DNA of 64,000 nucleotides from contig LODT01000051.1 of the NCBI GenBank assembly GCA_001606155.1, positions 186,001 to 250,000 of the forward strand, written 5' to 3'. The notes under the pieces were generated by a model that saw only the letters and a program-made list of their open reading frames with translations, was not told the origin of the DNA and did not search any database. Shown here piece after piece: positions 30,653 to 42,805 of this stretch (positions are counted from its first letter, which is position 1; every line of letters starts with the position of its first letter). Origin of the DNA: Tieghemostelium lacteum. Taxonomy: Eukaryota > Evosea > Eumycetozoa > Dictyosteliales > Raperosteliaceae. Made by a program: the position numbers and the translations under genes.

Positions 30653-32094
30653 TGTACAGATAATGATAATAATGATAGTAATAGTAATAGTGAAATTAAT
30701 AACAATAATGAAAATAGGAAACAAATACAACATAATGGTAAACCTTTTAATCCACATGATATTGTGAAGATTACTGCAAATGATCTGAAAAGACTAGAAC
30801 CAAAACAGTATCTAAATGATTCAATTATAGATTTCTATTTGAGATATATAATGGATTATTTTGTCAAACCTGAAGACAAGGAAAAGATTTACTTTTATAA
30901 TACATTTTTTTACAAGATTCTCACTTTGAAATCAGTACCAGATGCCTATCATAGAATTGCAAAATGGACTAAAGATATTGATATCTTTTCATTTGATTTC
31001 TTATTCATTCCCATTTGTGAAAAGTATGTATATCTTAGATATATAAATTAGATAGATATACTGATTTAAATCTAAATTTGGATATTAGTTTTCATTGGAC
31101 ATTGTGCATTATATCATTTGCCTATCAAGATTTTGATACAGCTACTAGCAGTAATAGACCTACATTTATTTATTTGGATTCATTAGATTCACAGAGATCA
31201 GCAGTTATCACAAAGAAGATTAGACAGTATCTATCTTTAGAGTGGAAGAATAAGAAATCAATACCTTCAAATGGTTTAATTCCTGAGAAACAGTTTAATA
31301 ATAAGAATTTACCTATTAAAAGAGGTAGAGTACCGAAACAGGATAACCTATGTGACTGTGGTGTATTTTTACTTCACTATGCCGAATTATTTTGTAGGGC
31401 ACCCGAAAAGAATTTTGATGAACCTGTATGTAATTTTATAGTTTTCAATAGAATCCAATTATTAACTCAATATTCAAACTAGTTAAAAAAACCAGATTGG
31501 TTTAAAAATCAGGATATTAATGATAAAAGAGAAATTATTAAAACGATTATAAAAAGATTGGCCCTTGAACAATCTGATCATACTGAAGATGCTGATTATG
31601 ATGATAAAACTATATCAACAACAACAACAACAACAACAATTTCATTAAATCCTAAAGAGGAATCTTCATCTTCTGAATATGAAAATGAAGTTGAAAATAC
31701 TGATGACTCTCAACAAAAGGGTCCAGTACAGAAGAAAGAAGATGAAAAAAATAAGGAGGATGGGGATAACAGTGTAGTTCAGAAAGAGGAAGCACTGGTC
31801 AACATTAGTAGTGAAGAGAAAAAGATGGAGGAAAATATTAATAATGAAGAGTTAAAAGGAAAAGATGGTGATGTTGTTCTACCTGAAATAGAAAAAGAGA
31901 AGATAACTGAAGATAAATGCGAGATTAATTCAATTGTAGAGGATAAACTACCTACTCTAGAGAGTAGTAGTAATAATACCATTTCACCACCAAATAATGA
32001 AATTCGAGAGAATGACAATCCAATTAGTACTGTAATGGAAAATAAACATTCTATAAAAACTATTTCAAGTTCTGGCGTTATTGACGGAATTTGA
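29628..32094 (+). CDS. Ulp2/SENP6-7-type SUMO protease
   Basis: Four exons: 29628-30339, 30417-31023, 31089-31425 and 31483-32094 (phases 1, 2 and 0), 755 residues, stop TGA. C48-family cysteine protease removing SUMO. The catalytic domain begins near PFNPHDIVKITANDLKRL and LNDSIIDFYLRYI. His442 lies in NFHWTLCIIS, rebuilt by the second splice; Asp470 in IYLDSLD; Gln524 and Cys530 in PKQDNLCDCGVF. The acidic, Ser-rich N-terminal region with a basic RKMNRKRKL start suggests nuclear location. The Asn-rich insert before the protease core and the acidic C-terminal tail (Glu/Lys/Ser) look disordered, as in Ulp2 relatives. A full triad makes activity likely. Confidence 0.88.
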
Positions 32095-32228
32095 AATATT
32101 TAACAAAAATGGTTTTTAAGTACTATGATGAACTTTCCCGCCTTTTTTTTTTGCATTATCCAATTTAAATGTTAATATTTTTAAATTTTTTTTTGGTAGT
32201 TAAATTATTCATAGAGATTTAAACAACA

Positions 32229-34658
32229 ATGGATGCAATATCTATTGATCCAAGTTTATATGACCATGAGAAATATCTTCAAGATATTTTACTTTTACAA
32301 CAAGAAGTAGATGTAGAGAATAAAAAGTTACAGGATATAACAGATAAACAACATTATAATCAAATTAGTTATAAATCATGTTTGTATATCTTAAATGGTT
32401 GTGGAGTGTATTGGATTTAAGTAGTATTGACAATTGATAATTTTACCTCAGTGTTATTGGAGATTGAAATGCAAGATATGAAGGATGAATATGAGATTGC
32501 AATTGCAAATGGTTTGAATATGATTGAGAACTTTGAGAGAGTAAAAGTTCATAATTTGAATGCAATCTATCAACAGTCAATGGAAATTCTCAATAGTGAG
32601 ATAATAGATTACAAGAGTGCATTGTCAAAATGTAATGTAGTTATAAAAAGATATATGACTACCGGTTCACAATTTAGTGAAGAAAAGTTAAAGTATCAAC
32701 AGGATATAGCTGTGTTGAAGAAATCTGAACTTGATTTGAAAAGAGAGATTAAGAATCTAAAAGATCAAGATGAAATTCGTATCAATACAGAAAAGGAAAC
32801 TCAAAAGTTACTAAAGAAATATAAAGATGAGATAAGCCAAATCAAGTCGGATATGGCAAATTTAGAACGTGAGAAACAAGAGGAAATCTATGACAAGTCA
32901 TCTCAAATCAATGTATTGAATTCTGATCTAAATACCATGTCAACTTACCTCAAAGACAATCATGACAAGGCACTGAAAACCAACAAGAATCTCGAGAATG
33001 AAAACAAGAAACTCTTGTTGAAAATCACTAAAATTGAAGACCAAAATAAGGAATTGACTAAACAAATTAGTTTACTTAAATCTAATATCAACTCTGCCAA
33101 AATCGAGGCACCTAAAGTCTCGTGGGGTAATAAAGACTTTATGAATACTAGTGTTGTTGTGGATAATGAACCTAGTGTTATTCATAAAGAGATGGCACCT
33201 CCCCCTCCTAGAACTACAAGGAGATCTGCATCTACAACGACAGCTACAGCTAAAACCACAACTACTAATAATGTAGTACCACCAACACCTATAACCAGAA
33301 GTAGAGCAGCAGTAATACAACCTCCACCACCAACATCAGTCACTAAAGTTTCTGCAAAAAGCGCTCCAAAGAAAGTACTCACACCATCAACTACTATAGA
33401 ATCAGATATCGATTCTAGTATTACCAAAACTAGAAATAGTAAAAAGAGACCCCTAGAAGAAGATGTTGAAGTTAGAGAAGAAGAAGAGGTAAAAGTTACA
33501 AAGAGTAGAAGTAGATCCAAGAAACTGGCACTTGATGAGTCGGTAGTAAACCCACCTCAAACTAGAAAGAATGCCCAACTTGAACCTGAAATTGAAGTTC
33601 CTCCAAAACCAACATCAAAAACTTCAAAAAAGAAAGCTGCTGCAACTACAAAATCTACTACAAGAGGTAGACCAAGTAAAGCTAAAGTTAATGAAGAAGA
33701 CACACCTCCTGTTGTAGAAATTGATGAGGAAGAAACTATTCCACCCCCTCCAAAATCAAGATCTTCAAGAAATAAAGAAATACCACCACCAAATACCAGA
33801 ACTTCTAGAAAGAAAGTAGATGAAGTAAAAGTAGAAGAAGAAGAAGAAACACCTCCTCCAAAATCAAGATCAAGATCTGTTAAAAAGAAAGCTGAGGAAG
33901 TAGAAGAAGTAAAAGAAGTAGAAGAGGTAGAAGAAATGCCACCTCTACCTTCTAAAACTTCAGCAAGAAAGAAAAAAGAAGAAATTGTTTTAAATGATAA
34001 AATGGAAGAAGATCTACCACCTACAAAATCAAAATCTAGATCTTCTAGAAAGAAAGAGGAAATTGTTGTTGAAGATGTTGAAGATGAACAAGAAGAGGTA
34101 GTAATTGAAAAACCTATAACAAAAGCAAAATCATCTAAAAAGAAAGTAGATGAGATTTTGGAAGAAGAAGAAGAACAAGAAGAGGTAGTAATTGAAAAAC
34201 CAAAATCAACTAGAAAAAAGAAAGATGAAGAAAATGTAGATTATGAATCAGATAGTGAAAAAAATACTAAAAACAGGAGAAATACTAAAAATGTTAAAGA
34301 GGAAGAGAAACCAAAGTCTACTGGTAGTAGTAAATCACAAAAAGATAAACCTGTAGAAGAAGAGGAGGAGGAGGAGGTAGAAGAGAAACCAAAATCTAGA
34401 TCTTCCAAATCCTCCTCAACAACAAATTCTAAAAAGAGGGATCTAGATACTAAAGAATCTAGTAAACCTCAAAAGAAATCAAAAATCGATACCAATGTAA
34501 ATAGTAACAATAATACAAAATCTAGTACCACTACTTCTAGTACTTCTACTAAAACCACAACAGCCTCTTCAACTAATCCAACTGGAAAATCAAGTATATA
34601 TAGTATGCTAGCCAATGGTGTATTTAATTTCCCAAAATTAAACAACATGAAAAAATAA
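32229..34658 (+). CDS. Coiled-coil protein with basic/acidic tandem repeats
   Basis: Exon 1 is 32229-32379, a very short intron 32380-32421 (GTTTGT...TTTAAG, 42 bases), exon 2 is 32422-34658; 795 residues. Residues about 50-260 are coiled coil with heptads (KSELDLKREIKNLKDQDE). Residues about 300-720 alternate Pro-Pro-Lys-Ser-Arg-Ser blocks with Glu/Val-rich blocks, an imperfect repeat of about 30-40 residues. One TRGRPSK motif resembles an AT-hook. The end is NFPKLNNMKK. Basic blocks suggest nuclear location or chromatin/microtubule binding; that is inference. The family is not recognised. The intron choice is the only one that keeps both frames. Confidence 0.72.
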
Positions 34659-34823
34659 TTAACAGAATAAATAATATTTATAATACGAATATTAAAAATT
34701 CAATATATTTGGTGTGTATTCAGAATAAATTAAATTGTTGTCCTATTTACATTTTATTTGAAATAATGTTTCTTGTGAATTTGTGATTTTTTATATTAAA
34801 AGAATTTAATTCATTAAGTATGT

Positions 34824-35297
34824 CTATACTTTATGTGGATTAACATCAGTAGTTGTAGTTACTTGTTCTGTTACTGTAGTTTTAAGTTCAACTGGTTCTG
34901 ATGCAACATGTTCAGAGGTTGTAGTTGTTGAAGATGGGTGGCTACCTCCATGAACACCAGGTGTGTGAGATTTCATATCTTCAAATGAATGTTTAATCTT
35001 TTCAGAACCTTCATTAAATTTAACTTTGGAATAGTCATATCCTTCAGAAGCTTTTAATTTAGTATATTCATAACCTTCTTTTGTTTTATCAACTACCTGA
35101 TCAAATCCTTTTTGAAGAGCATCCATACTTTGGTGGGCATATTGTTTGGATTTTTCTACCCAATCATGCCATGCTATATTAAAAATTAATATTTATAAAA
35201 ATTCTAGTTAAAGAATAGAAAACTTACAATTTCCTGATTCAACTGGTGTAGAAGTAGTACTGGTGGTTGTGGTTGTAGTTTGTTTAATATCTGACAT
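34824..35297 (-). CDS. Small LEA-like hydrophilic protein
   Basis: Exon 1 is 35297-35228 (MSDIKQTTTTTTSTT...), intron 35227-35174 (GTAAGT...ATAG), exon 2 is 35173-34824; 139 residues. After a Thr-rich start comes SWHDWVEKSKQYAHQ, then repeated Lys/Glu/Tyr units (DKTKEGYEYTKLKASEGYDY) like the 11-residue repeats of LEA group 3 proteins, then a Thr/Val tail. It is very hydrophilic, with no Cys. A role in stress or spore tolerance is a guess from composition. It shares intron phase and VVDKTKE with the next gene on the same strand. Confidence 0.75.
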
Positions 35298-35711
35298 TGT
35301 TTAAATATGTATATGATTTTAATTGAATTGAAAGTGTTTGAATTTAATATAAAAGATTTTTTAAAATCTTAAAAAAGAAATTTTATTTAAAATAAATTAA
35401 ATTACAAATCATTACAAATTTTTTTTTTTGATTTTATAATTATTTTAAATTTCCTTTTTGGTAAAAACACACGAAATTATGAACAACTAAAAAAAAAACT
35501 CAATCACAATCGTGAGTTTCACAAAAGCATTTTTAAAAATAAACCCAATTATTAGTTGTTCACCACACCTCATTTTCTAAGATTTTTCAAGTTTTTTTTT
35601 TATTTGTTGCCTGTGTAAACTAAATGATACAAAGTTCAATAGAAAAACTAAATATATATTTAGGATAGGAACAATAAAAAATGTGAGTTTATTTACAAAA
35701 ACAAAGTATGT
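35298..35711. other. Intergenic between the two LEA-like genes
   Basis: AT-rich, with homopolymer runs. It holds the promoter of the 34824-35297 gene and the 3' end of the next. No other feature seen. Confidence 0.4.
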
Positions 35712-36836
35712 TTAGTTATTAGCTTTCTTAGGTCTTCCTCTAGATCTTGTCTTTGGAACATTGACCTGATCTTGAATTTTCTCAGCAGTTTCCTCTACAT
35801 TAGTTTTAGCCTTGTCTAGAGTCTCATCTGCTTTCTTTTTCATATCTGAGCAAGTGTCACAGACAGCTTGTTTAGATTCAGCAGTCCAATGTTCACATTT
35901 ATCCATTGCTTTGTCCATAGTCTGTTTGGCATCTTGTGCTTTATCAGAAGTTGCTTTCTTTGCATCTTCAAGTGTCTGATCTGCCTTCTTTTTCATATCA
36001 GAGCAGGTATCACAGAATGCTTGTTTAGACTCAGCAGTCCAATGTTCACATTTATCCATTGCTTTGTCCACAGTCTTTTTGGCATCTTGTGTCTTATCAG
36101 CAGTTGCTTTCTTTGCATCTTCAAGTGTTTGGTCAGCTGTTTTCTTCATATCAGCACATTTATCACAGAATGCCTGTTTAGATTCAGCAGTCCAATGTTG
36201 ACATTTATCAGCAACTGTTTTGGTTTGTTGATCCATTGTTTTCTTTGCATCAGCTAGTTTCTGGTCTGCAGCTTTCTTCATATCAGAACATTTCTCACAG
36301 AAGGCATCTTTGGATTGAACAGTCCAATGCTGACATTTCTCAAGAGCATTCTTGTTCATCTCTTGTAGATTAGCACCTAGTTCTTTGGTCTTGTCAACTA
36401 CTTGTTGTACACCATTACTAACCATCTCTTTAGTCTTATCAATGACAGGTTGTACAGAACCAGCTACATAATTGTAACCATTAGCCATAGCATTCTTGGT
36501 ATTTTCCATTGCAGCTTGAGTATTCTCTGAGATGGTTGTGGCAACATTACTCATTGCTTCACCCATTGTATTGGCTGCATTTTGAGCATCAACTTTAACT
36601 TTCTTTAAGCTATCATTTACACCTTGATCTTCTGCTTGTCTTTTAGCTTTTATATTATTTGAATATTAATTATATTTATTAAAGTGGTTGTGGTGAGGTG
36701 GGGGTATTATTTAGATATTTTATTAATATTTTTATTCTGTGAATTTATATACCATATAATATTTTATTTTTAACATACCTTCATTAGAAGTGGTGTTTGT
36801 TGTTGGTTGTTTATCTCCTGGATGTAAAGTATTCAT
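35712..36836 (-). CDS. LEA-like protein with four C-x-H-x9-C-x2-C repeats and a C-terminal AT-hook
   Basis: Exon 1 is 36836-36779 (MNTLHPGDKQPTTN), intron 36778-36647, exon 2 is 36646-35712, phase 1; 330 residues. Residues about 45-115 are LEA-like helices (VVDKTKELGANLQEM). Four repeats follow with the core KCxHWTxxSKxAxCxxCxDMKK: cysteines at 124/136/139, 168/180/183, 219/231/234 and 270/282/285, each with His two residues after the first Cys. The periods are 44, 51 and 51 residues, filled by Lys/Asp/Ala-rich helix. The C-terminus SRGRPKK is an AT-hook. The Cys/His pattern could bind zinc. I do not know a family with this motif. Confidence 0.78.
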
Positions 36837-37374
36837 TTTTATAATTATATGTAATAAATTACAAGTTTTAAATTAATTTAATAAATAAAAAGATTTTAAA
36901 ATTTCAATTTAATTTTACAATTTGTAATTTATATTATTAAAAAAATTGATTATAAATTTTAAATATATTTAATAATAATCTGTGCATTTCTATAAAAGTA
37001 AAAAACTATTTTTTACATTTATTTTTTTTTTATTTCCATTTAAAAAAAATCTAAAAGGTAAATTGATTTTATTAGAAATTATTAATTTCAATATATTTCT
37101 TTTTTTGATAAATTGATAAAGTTATTTTAAATTAAAATGTATTGGTTATTTAATTTTTAATTCACATAATTGAAAAAACTTTTAAAGAAGAAGAATTTTA
37201 TTATTAATATGATACAAATTTAGTGAATGAGGAACTATTATTTTTTAACAATTTAATAATGTTATAATAATTGTATAAAATCTAAATTTTAAATAAATTT
37301 TAAATGTTTTTAATATTTTTTGAAAAAAACAACCACATCATCAAATCTTTTTCATTCCATACAGTGAAATTGAA
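36837..37374. other. Intergenic, extremely AT-rich
   Basis: Divergent promoter space between the Cys/His-repeat gene and AP-4 epsilon. Only A/T runs are visible; no frame or RNA gene. Confidence 0.45.
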
Positions 37375-40300
37375 ATGAATAGTAATTTTAATTTAACTAA
37401 TTTACTTAAATTAAATGAGAATAGTAAATTACAAATACCATCATGGATTAAAGTATTACAATCAAAGGTTTTAGATTTAGATTTCTATGAACTTGTAAAG
37501 AATATCTCTGAATCCAAATCAAGAGAAGAAGAAACTAGAATAGTTCAGAATGAGATTATGAAATTAAAGAAAGCATTTTCTCAACATGATCAAAGTGTAA
37601 GATGATAATACCTACAATTGAATCTTTTATTTGAATGTTATAGAACTAATATGAAGATAATTCTATAAATCTATCTAAAGAAAGAGAAAAAGAGAGAATG
37701 TCTAATTAGAATGATATATTGTCACATGTTGGGTTTTAATGTGGAATTTGGACATGTGAATGCACTGAATATGACACAGGATAGTGAGATTTGGAATAAA
37801 AGAACAGGGTATCTAGCATTGTCATTGTGTCTACCTGACAGACATGAACTATTGATTATGGTTGTAAACAGTATACAGAAAGGTTTAGGATATGATAAAA
37901 GTAATTATTTGGAAGTTAGTTCAGCATTGACTGCTCTTTGTAAATTGATTGATAAAGAGACAATACCTGCATTTTTACAAAAGGTATTGACATTGGTACA
38001 ACATCCTATACCATTGGTTAGAAAGAAGGCTGTTACAGCGTTACATAGATTCTATCAATTACAGGGATATGATGATATCATAGACTCACAAACAGAGGAT
38101 AAACTACGTATAGCATTATGTGATAAAGATCCTTCTGTAATGGCAGCTAGTGTATCGGTTTTCTTGGATATTTCAAAAACTCATTCACACACACTTAAGG
38201 ATTTGGTACCTAGTTTTGTAGGTATTCTTAAACAAGTTTCAGAAGGTAGATTACCAGTGGTATATGTCTATCATCATATACACCATCCATGGTTGCAAAT
38301 AAACCTTCTAAAGCTTTTAAGTAATCTAGGAGCACAAGATCAAAAGTCATCAGAACACATGTACCAAGTAGTTCTGTTAACCATGCAACAAGGTATAAAG
38401 GTAAAGAATAACGTCTCATTTGCCATATTGTACGAGGCTATTAAATGTCTGACTAGTATTCATCCAAATATACCTCTCATTGAAACTGCTGCTAAATACA
38501 TTCATGTACTGTTACCTAAGCTTCACAACAATCTAAGATACTTTGGAATCAAAGCTTTGACATCTATAGTTAAAGTATCTCCGAAATCTGTTGCACAATT
38601 TCAAATGGAAGTCATTGAGTGCCTCGAATCCTCTGATGACACTCTAAAGCGAAAGTCACTGGATTTACTCTACAGAATGACCAATCAGAATAACATTATC
38701 CCCATTTGTGCAAAATTAATAGACCACATTCGTCAGACTAAAGATAAATCATTGAGAATGGAATTGGTGTCTAGAGAGATGGAATTAATGGAGAAATACT
38801 CTCCATCTGATTACTGGTATATAGATACTATGGTAACACTGTTATCTATACCTGCTACACATATGAATCAACAGTCGGCTTTTAACCTCATTCGTTTGTT
38901 GGCTGAAGGAAATCAAGATGAAACTGAAGATACAAAGATTAAGTTACATGCAGTTGACAATTTCATGGAAAAGATACCTCAGTTACAACAGTCTTCTAAT
39001 AACCCTTTGTATCTTCTACCTGACTTATTTATAAAGATTATGACATGGGTATTGTCAGAGTACAGCTATCTACTCCCTAGTCAAGTGCCTGACCAGGGTG
39101 GATTATCAACACACGAATATATAATCAACTATTTTTGTGATTTATTAGAGAAAGAGCATTACAACAGTGACACTAAATCATGGATACTCATTGCCATTAC
39201 AAAACTGACAAGTCATCTAGGTAAATATCTACCACAGGTTTCTATAATCACCAATAAATACACTCAATCCAGATCAGTACAATGTCAACAAAGAGCACTG
39301 GAATTACAAGAAATCAGTAGAATACCATCACTGATGACAGAGATATTTCCACAGGACTCTTATTGTGAGGATTTAGATTTAGATTCAGTTTTCAAAAAAC
39401 TAGATCAATTTACATCTACTGCAATCTCTAATGGTGCTAAAGAATATATACCAATACACAAGAGAAAATCAACACCACTAATTGATTTACAGTCTATTCA
39501 ACAGTTAACTATTCAACCTAAGGAATTGAATTTTGAATATCCACCACCACCCAGTATCTTTCAACAACAAAGTTATCAATCAACTCCTACTACATCATTA
39601 CCACTAGTACCAATTTCTACTACTACTACTACCGGTAACCCACAAGATGATAATAATAGACAAATGGTATCAATTGATCAAAATACTCAAGCAATGGTAG
39701 TTTCACCAAAAGTTGAATCAATTATTCCAAAATCCACCAAAATTGCTTGGACTAAGAAAGGTTTTGTTGGTGATAAACCAAATACAGTAACTCAAACACC
39801 AGTTATTCCTAATAATAACTCTAATATTTCAGAACAACAACCACAATCTTCATCTACTACTCAGCAACCAACTACTCAACAAACAACAACACAACAACCA
39901 CAAAAGAAAATTGTTGACCCCGAAAAAGAAAAATTAGCAAAACAATTATTCTCTGGATTAGGTGGTGAATCTGTGGAAACCACTAATTCTAGTGAAACTG
40001 TACCTAAAAAAATTAAAAAACATCAAACAGGTGTTACTACTCAACCAAAAGTTAATACAAATGAAACACCATTAAATAATCAATTTAAAGATCCATTAAT
40101 AGATCTATCACCTCCATTAACTTCAACAACCACAACAACACCAACCTCGAATTCATCACAATTACTAGTTGAAATTGAAAATACCCCAACCAAAACAGCA
40201 ATTACATCACCAACTACTAAAAGCAATAATAGTATACTAGATGACATAGATAATAATGAAATTTTATCATTATCATTTAATACCAATATTACCAGTAGTA

Positions 40301-41244
40301 ATATTAATAAGAATATATTAGATAGTGATATAAATACTGTAACAAGTCCAATAATCTCATCACCAATTCGTACAGCTATATCTACAAGTACAAGTACATT
40401 GTCATCACAAATTGAACCTGGACAAGACTTTTCAATTGAGAATCTAAATATATCACCTGTGGTGTCAAAGTATATGAGTAAAGATGATGATGAAGTAGAG
40501 TATCAACAAGTATTTAAAGATAAATCTATAGTAGTGGGAATTGCTAAAATTATAAGTTATCTCGAACCACAAAATACCAAATGCAAAACAACTATACTTT
40601 TAATATCGAATCTACAATCAACCTCAATAGGTAATCTTAAAATTACCATTCCAACCAACAACGATAATTTAGTAATTAACATCACTGATATTGATTCTAT
40701 ATTGTCCTTAGATGATAATGGAACTAATCTATCACTGCAATCTGAACTACCTGCAAAATTGACAATCTCAGTCATTCTCTCTGTAAAACTAAAGAAAATT
40801 GGATTTAATATGTCAATTCCAATTACATTGTCCAATGTAACCAATGCTCTATCTATTCCTTATGAAGTATCAGATTTCCATTGGGATCAAGATGATGAAG
40901 CCAATGATCTGGACAGTTTCAATTCTATAAGTTCACAATACCAATTTGAACGATCTATTGATATACAGTCATTCCATACTGTAGACTCTAGAAATCAACT
41001 TCTTTTCAATAGATTTATTAAAGGTTTACATTTAAAGATTATACACAGTAACGAACAAGAATACTATCTAGTACACACTCTCTCAACATCAACAAACCAC
41101 TATCAATGTCTCTACAAATTCACACACAATAATCAAGATAATACAACTACTTTTCTCATTAAAAGCAATGATAAAAATCTATCGGATGTACTCTATAGAT
41201 ATGCTTTTAAGCTCTATAATCTAGAACAATTGAAAAATAAATAA
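37375..41244 (+). CDS. ap4e1: AP-4 complex subunit epsilon
   Basis: Large subunit of the AP-4 adaptor that sorts cargo at the trans-Golgi network. Exons 37375-37596 and 37681-41244 with a phase 0 intron (GTAAGA...TAAAG); 1,261 residues. The join gives QHDQS|KEKKRECLIRMIYCHMLG, as in AP-4 epsilon. The adaptin trunk (about 25-640) has signatures KRTGYLALSL, GKSEEDR-like SKSREEETRIV and VRKKAVTALHRFYQ. A low-complexity hinge of Thr/Gln/Asn/Ser (about 680-930) links to the C-terminal ear (about 950-1261). The hinge is longer than in animals, as is common in dictyostelids. It converges on the hyccin gene 40 bases beyond its stop. Confidence 0.92.
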
Positions 41245-41284
41245 TTATATTGTATTAAATCGATCTTAAGTGATATCAATCGCT

Positions 41285-42577
41285 CTATTTATTTAAAACA
41301 TTTAATAATGAGTTAGTTGATAATAACAATTCTGGAATAAGATCATAATTTGCTCTTTGATGTAACATTTGAACTGATAACAAGGCTACATCTCTTGTTG
41401 AGTCTTGGAATGCACAAAATGTCAAACCAGTTACTAATTCTTGTAGAATTTTATCGGTTAAATAGATTCTCTTTTCCAAATCAGATTTATGACTTAGGAA
41501 ACTTGTTAGTCCATGTAGATTACTAAATTTATTAGTATTTGAAGTAGTAGTTGTTGTAGTTGAAGTTGTAGAATTAATTGAATTTGTTGGAATAGATTGG
41601 TCACCATCAAACTCACTATATTTTGATTCATTTAAATTATCAATATTAAGATTACGATTATTACTATGACCATTATTATTACTAGTCTTAATCTGAAAAT
41701 TCAAACCATTACTTGATAGTCTAATATATTTAAAATGTTAGTACTCGACTTAACTAAAAATTTTTTATAATATACTTACCTAGAAGCCATTTCACAATAA
41801 ATGACTCTAGAGTGAATTGGAAGTGTCGAAATGATTGATGTATAATTATTTATAATTGTCTTTATGAGTACTGATTTAGTTTGAGTGGTTACAATTTCAA
41901 TTCTTGGTAAGGATTTCTCTAGTGTGATAGATTTAGATTGAGAATTTAGAAGTTTAAGTGTATTTTCAGTTAAACCTGATTGTTGATGTTGTTGTAGTTC
42001 TAGTGGTTTATCGATAAATGATTGCATTGGTAGTACTGGTGGATTAAATATCTTTTCTTTCCCTTCTCTTTTATTAAATTCTTGATTATAGATACCAATA
42101 AACAAAGCCTCGATACCTGTTAATAAATTACTAGGAGATGATTTATCTAAATACATCCACAAAATACCTGGTAGAAATGATAAAACAAACTTTTTAGTTT
42201 GACTAACATTTAAACAGTACCATTGATAAAACCATTTACATATTATATCTTCTTTCTATATGATTAAAAGATGGGTAAGTTAGAATGATTGGTGTATATA
42301 TATTGTATATAGAAACACATACAAATCCAAAAGAAGGTTTAATTATATTTTTTAGAATAGACATGTATAATGGTTCACTATCTACAAAATGACTTGCATA
42401 GAATGATATATCATCCATTGTGATATTGTCACTAGATTGTAGTAACATATCATTTATATAGGTTTCTAATTTTTGTTTATCAGGATTCTCCACCTCACCA
42501 TTAGAATGAATGGAATTAAAAAAATGAGTCAATTGTTGAATTAGATCTGTCAATGTTGGTTTCTCAGTAGATGGCAT
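41285..42577 (-). CDS. Hyccin (FAM126) family protein
   Basis: Regulatory subunit of the plasma-membrane PI4-kinase IIIalpha complex with TTC7 and EFR3. Exons 42577-42323, 42255-41780 and 41720-41285 (phases 0 and 2); 388 residues. The start is the first ATG, at 42577 (MPSTEKPTLTDLIQQL). Family marks: FVLSFLPGILWMYL, GIEALFIGIYNQE, the central LPRIEIVTTQTKSVL and the helix ending ELVTGLTFCAFQ. A Thr/Asn-rich insert (about 300-330) is lineage-specific. The third exon completes the helical fold and ends LNVLNK. No frame alone would reveal the gene; splicing restores it. Confidence 0.85.
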
Positions 42578-42805
42578 AGTTGTAGAGGTATAGTGTTGAT
42601 GTGATTTTTTCCCAACTTGCACAAGAATGAAAATATTTAATAAATTGTCTGAAAAAAAGCCAAAAAATACAAAAAAATCTGATTGGTTTGCGAAAACAAA
42701 TCAATACTGAAAATTTTTAAATTTCTTTTTACTAAAAAACTTTGCATCGTGGTAGTTGGATTTATATTGGGATAGATATCTGTACAAAGACGACGACAAA
42801 AGAAA

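Noticed and set aside
31558-32094. Separate acidic protein
   Set aside because: It is the last exon of the Ulp2-type protease, joined in frame by a good intron.
35868-36257. 129-codon plus-strand frame
   Set aside because: Antisense shadow of the Cys/His repeats.
37657-37680. Earlier acceptor for AP-4 epsilon exon 2
   Set aside because: It would bring a stop in frame; the acceptor ending at 37680 with donor GTAAGA keeps the frame and the family sequence.
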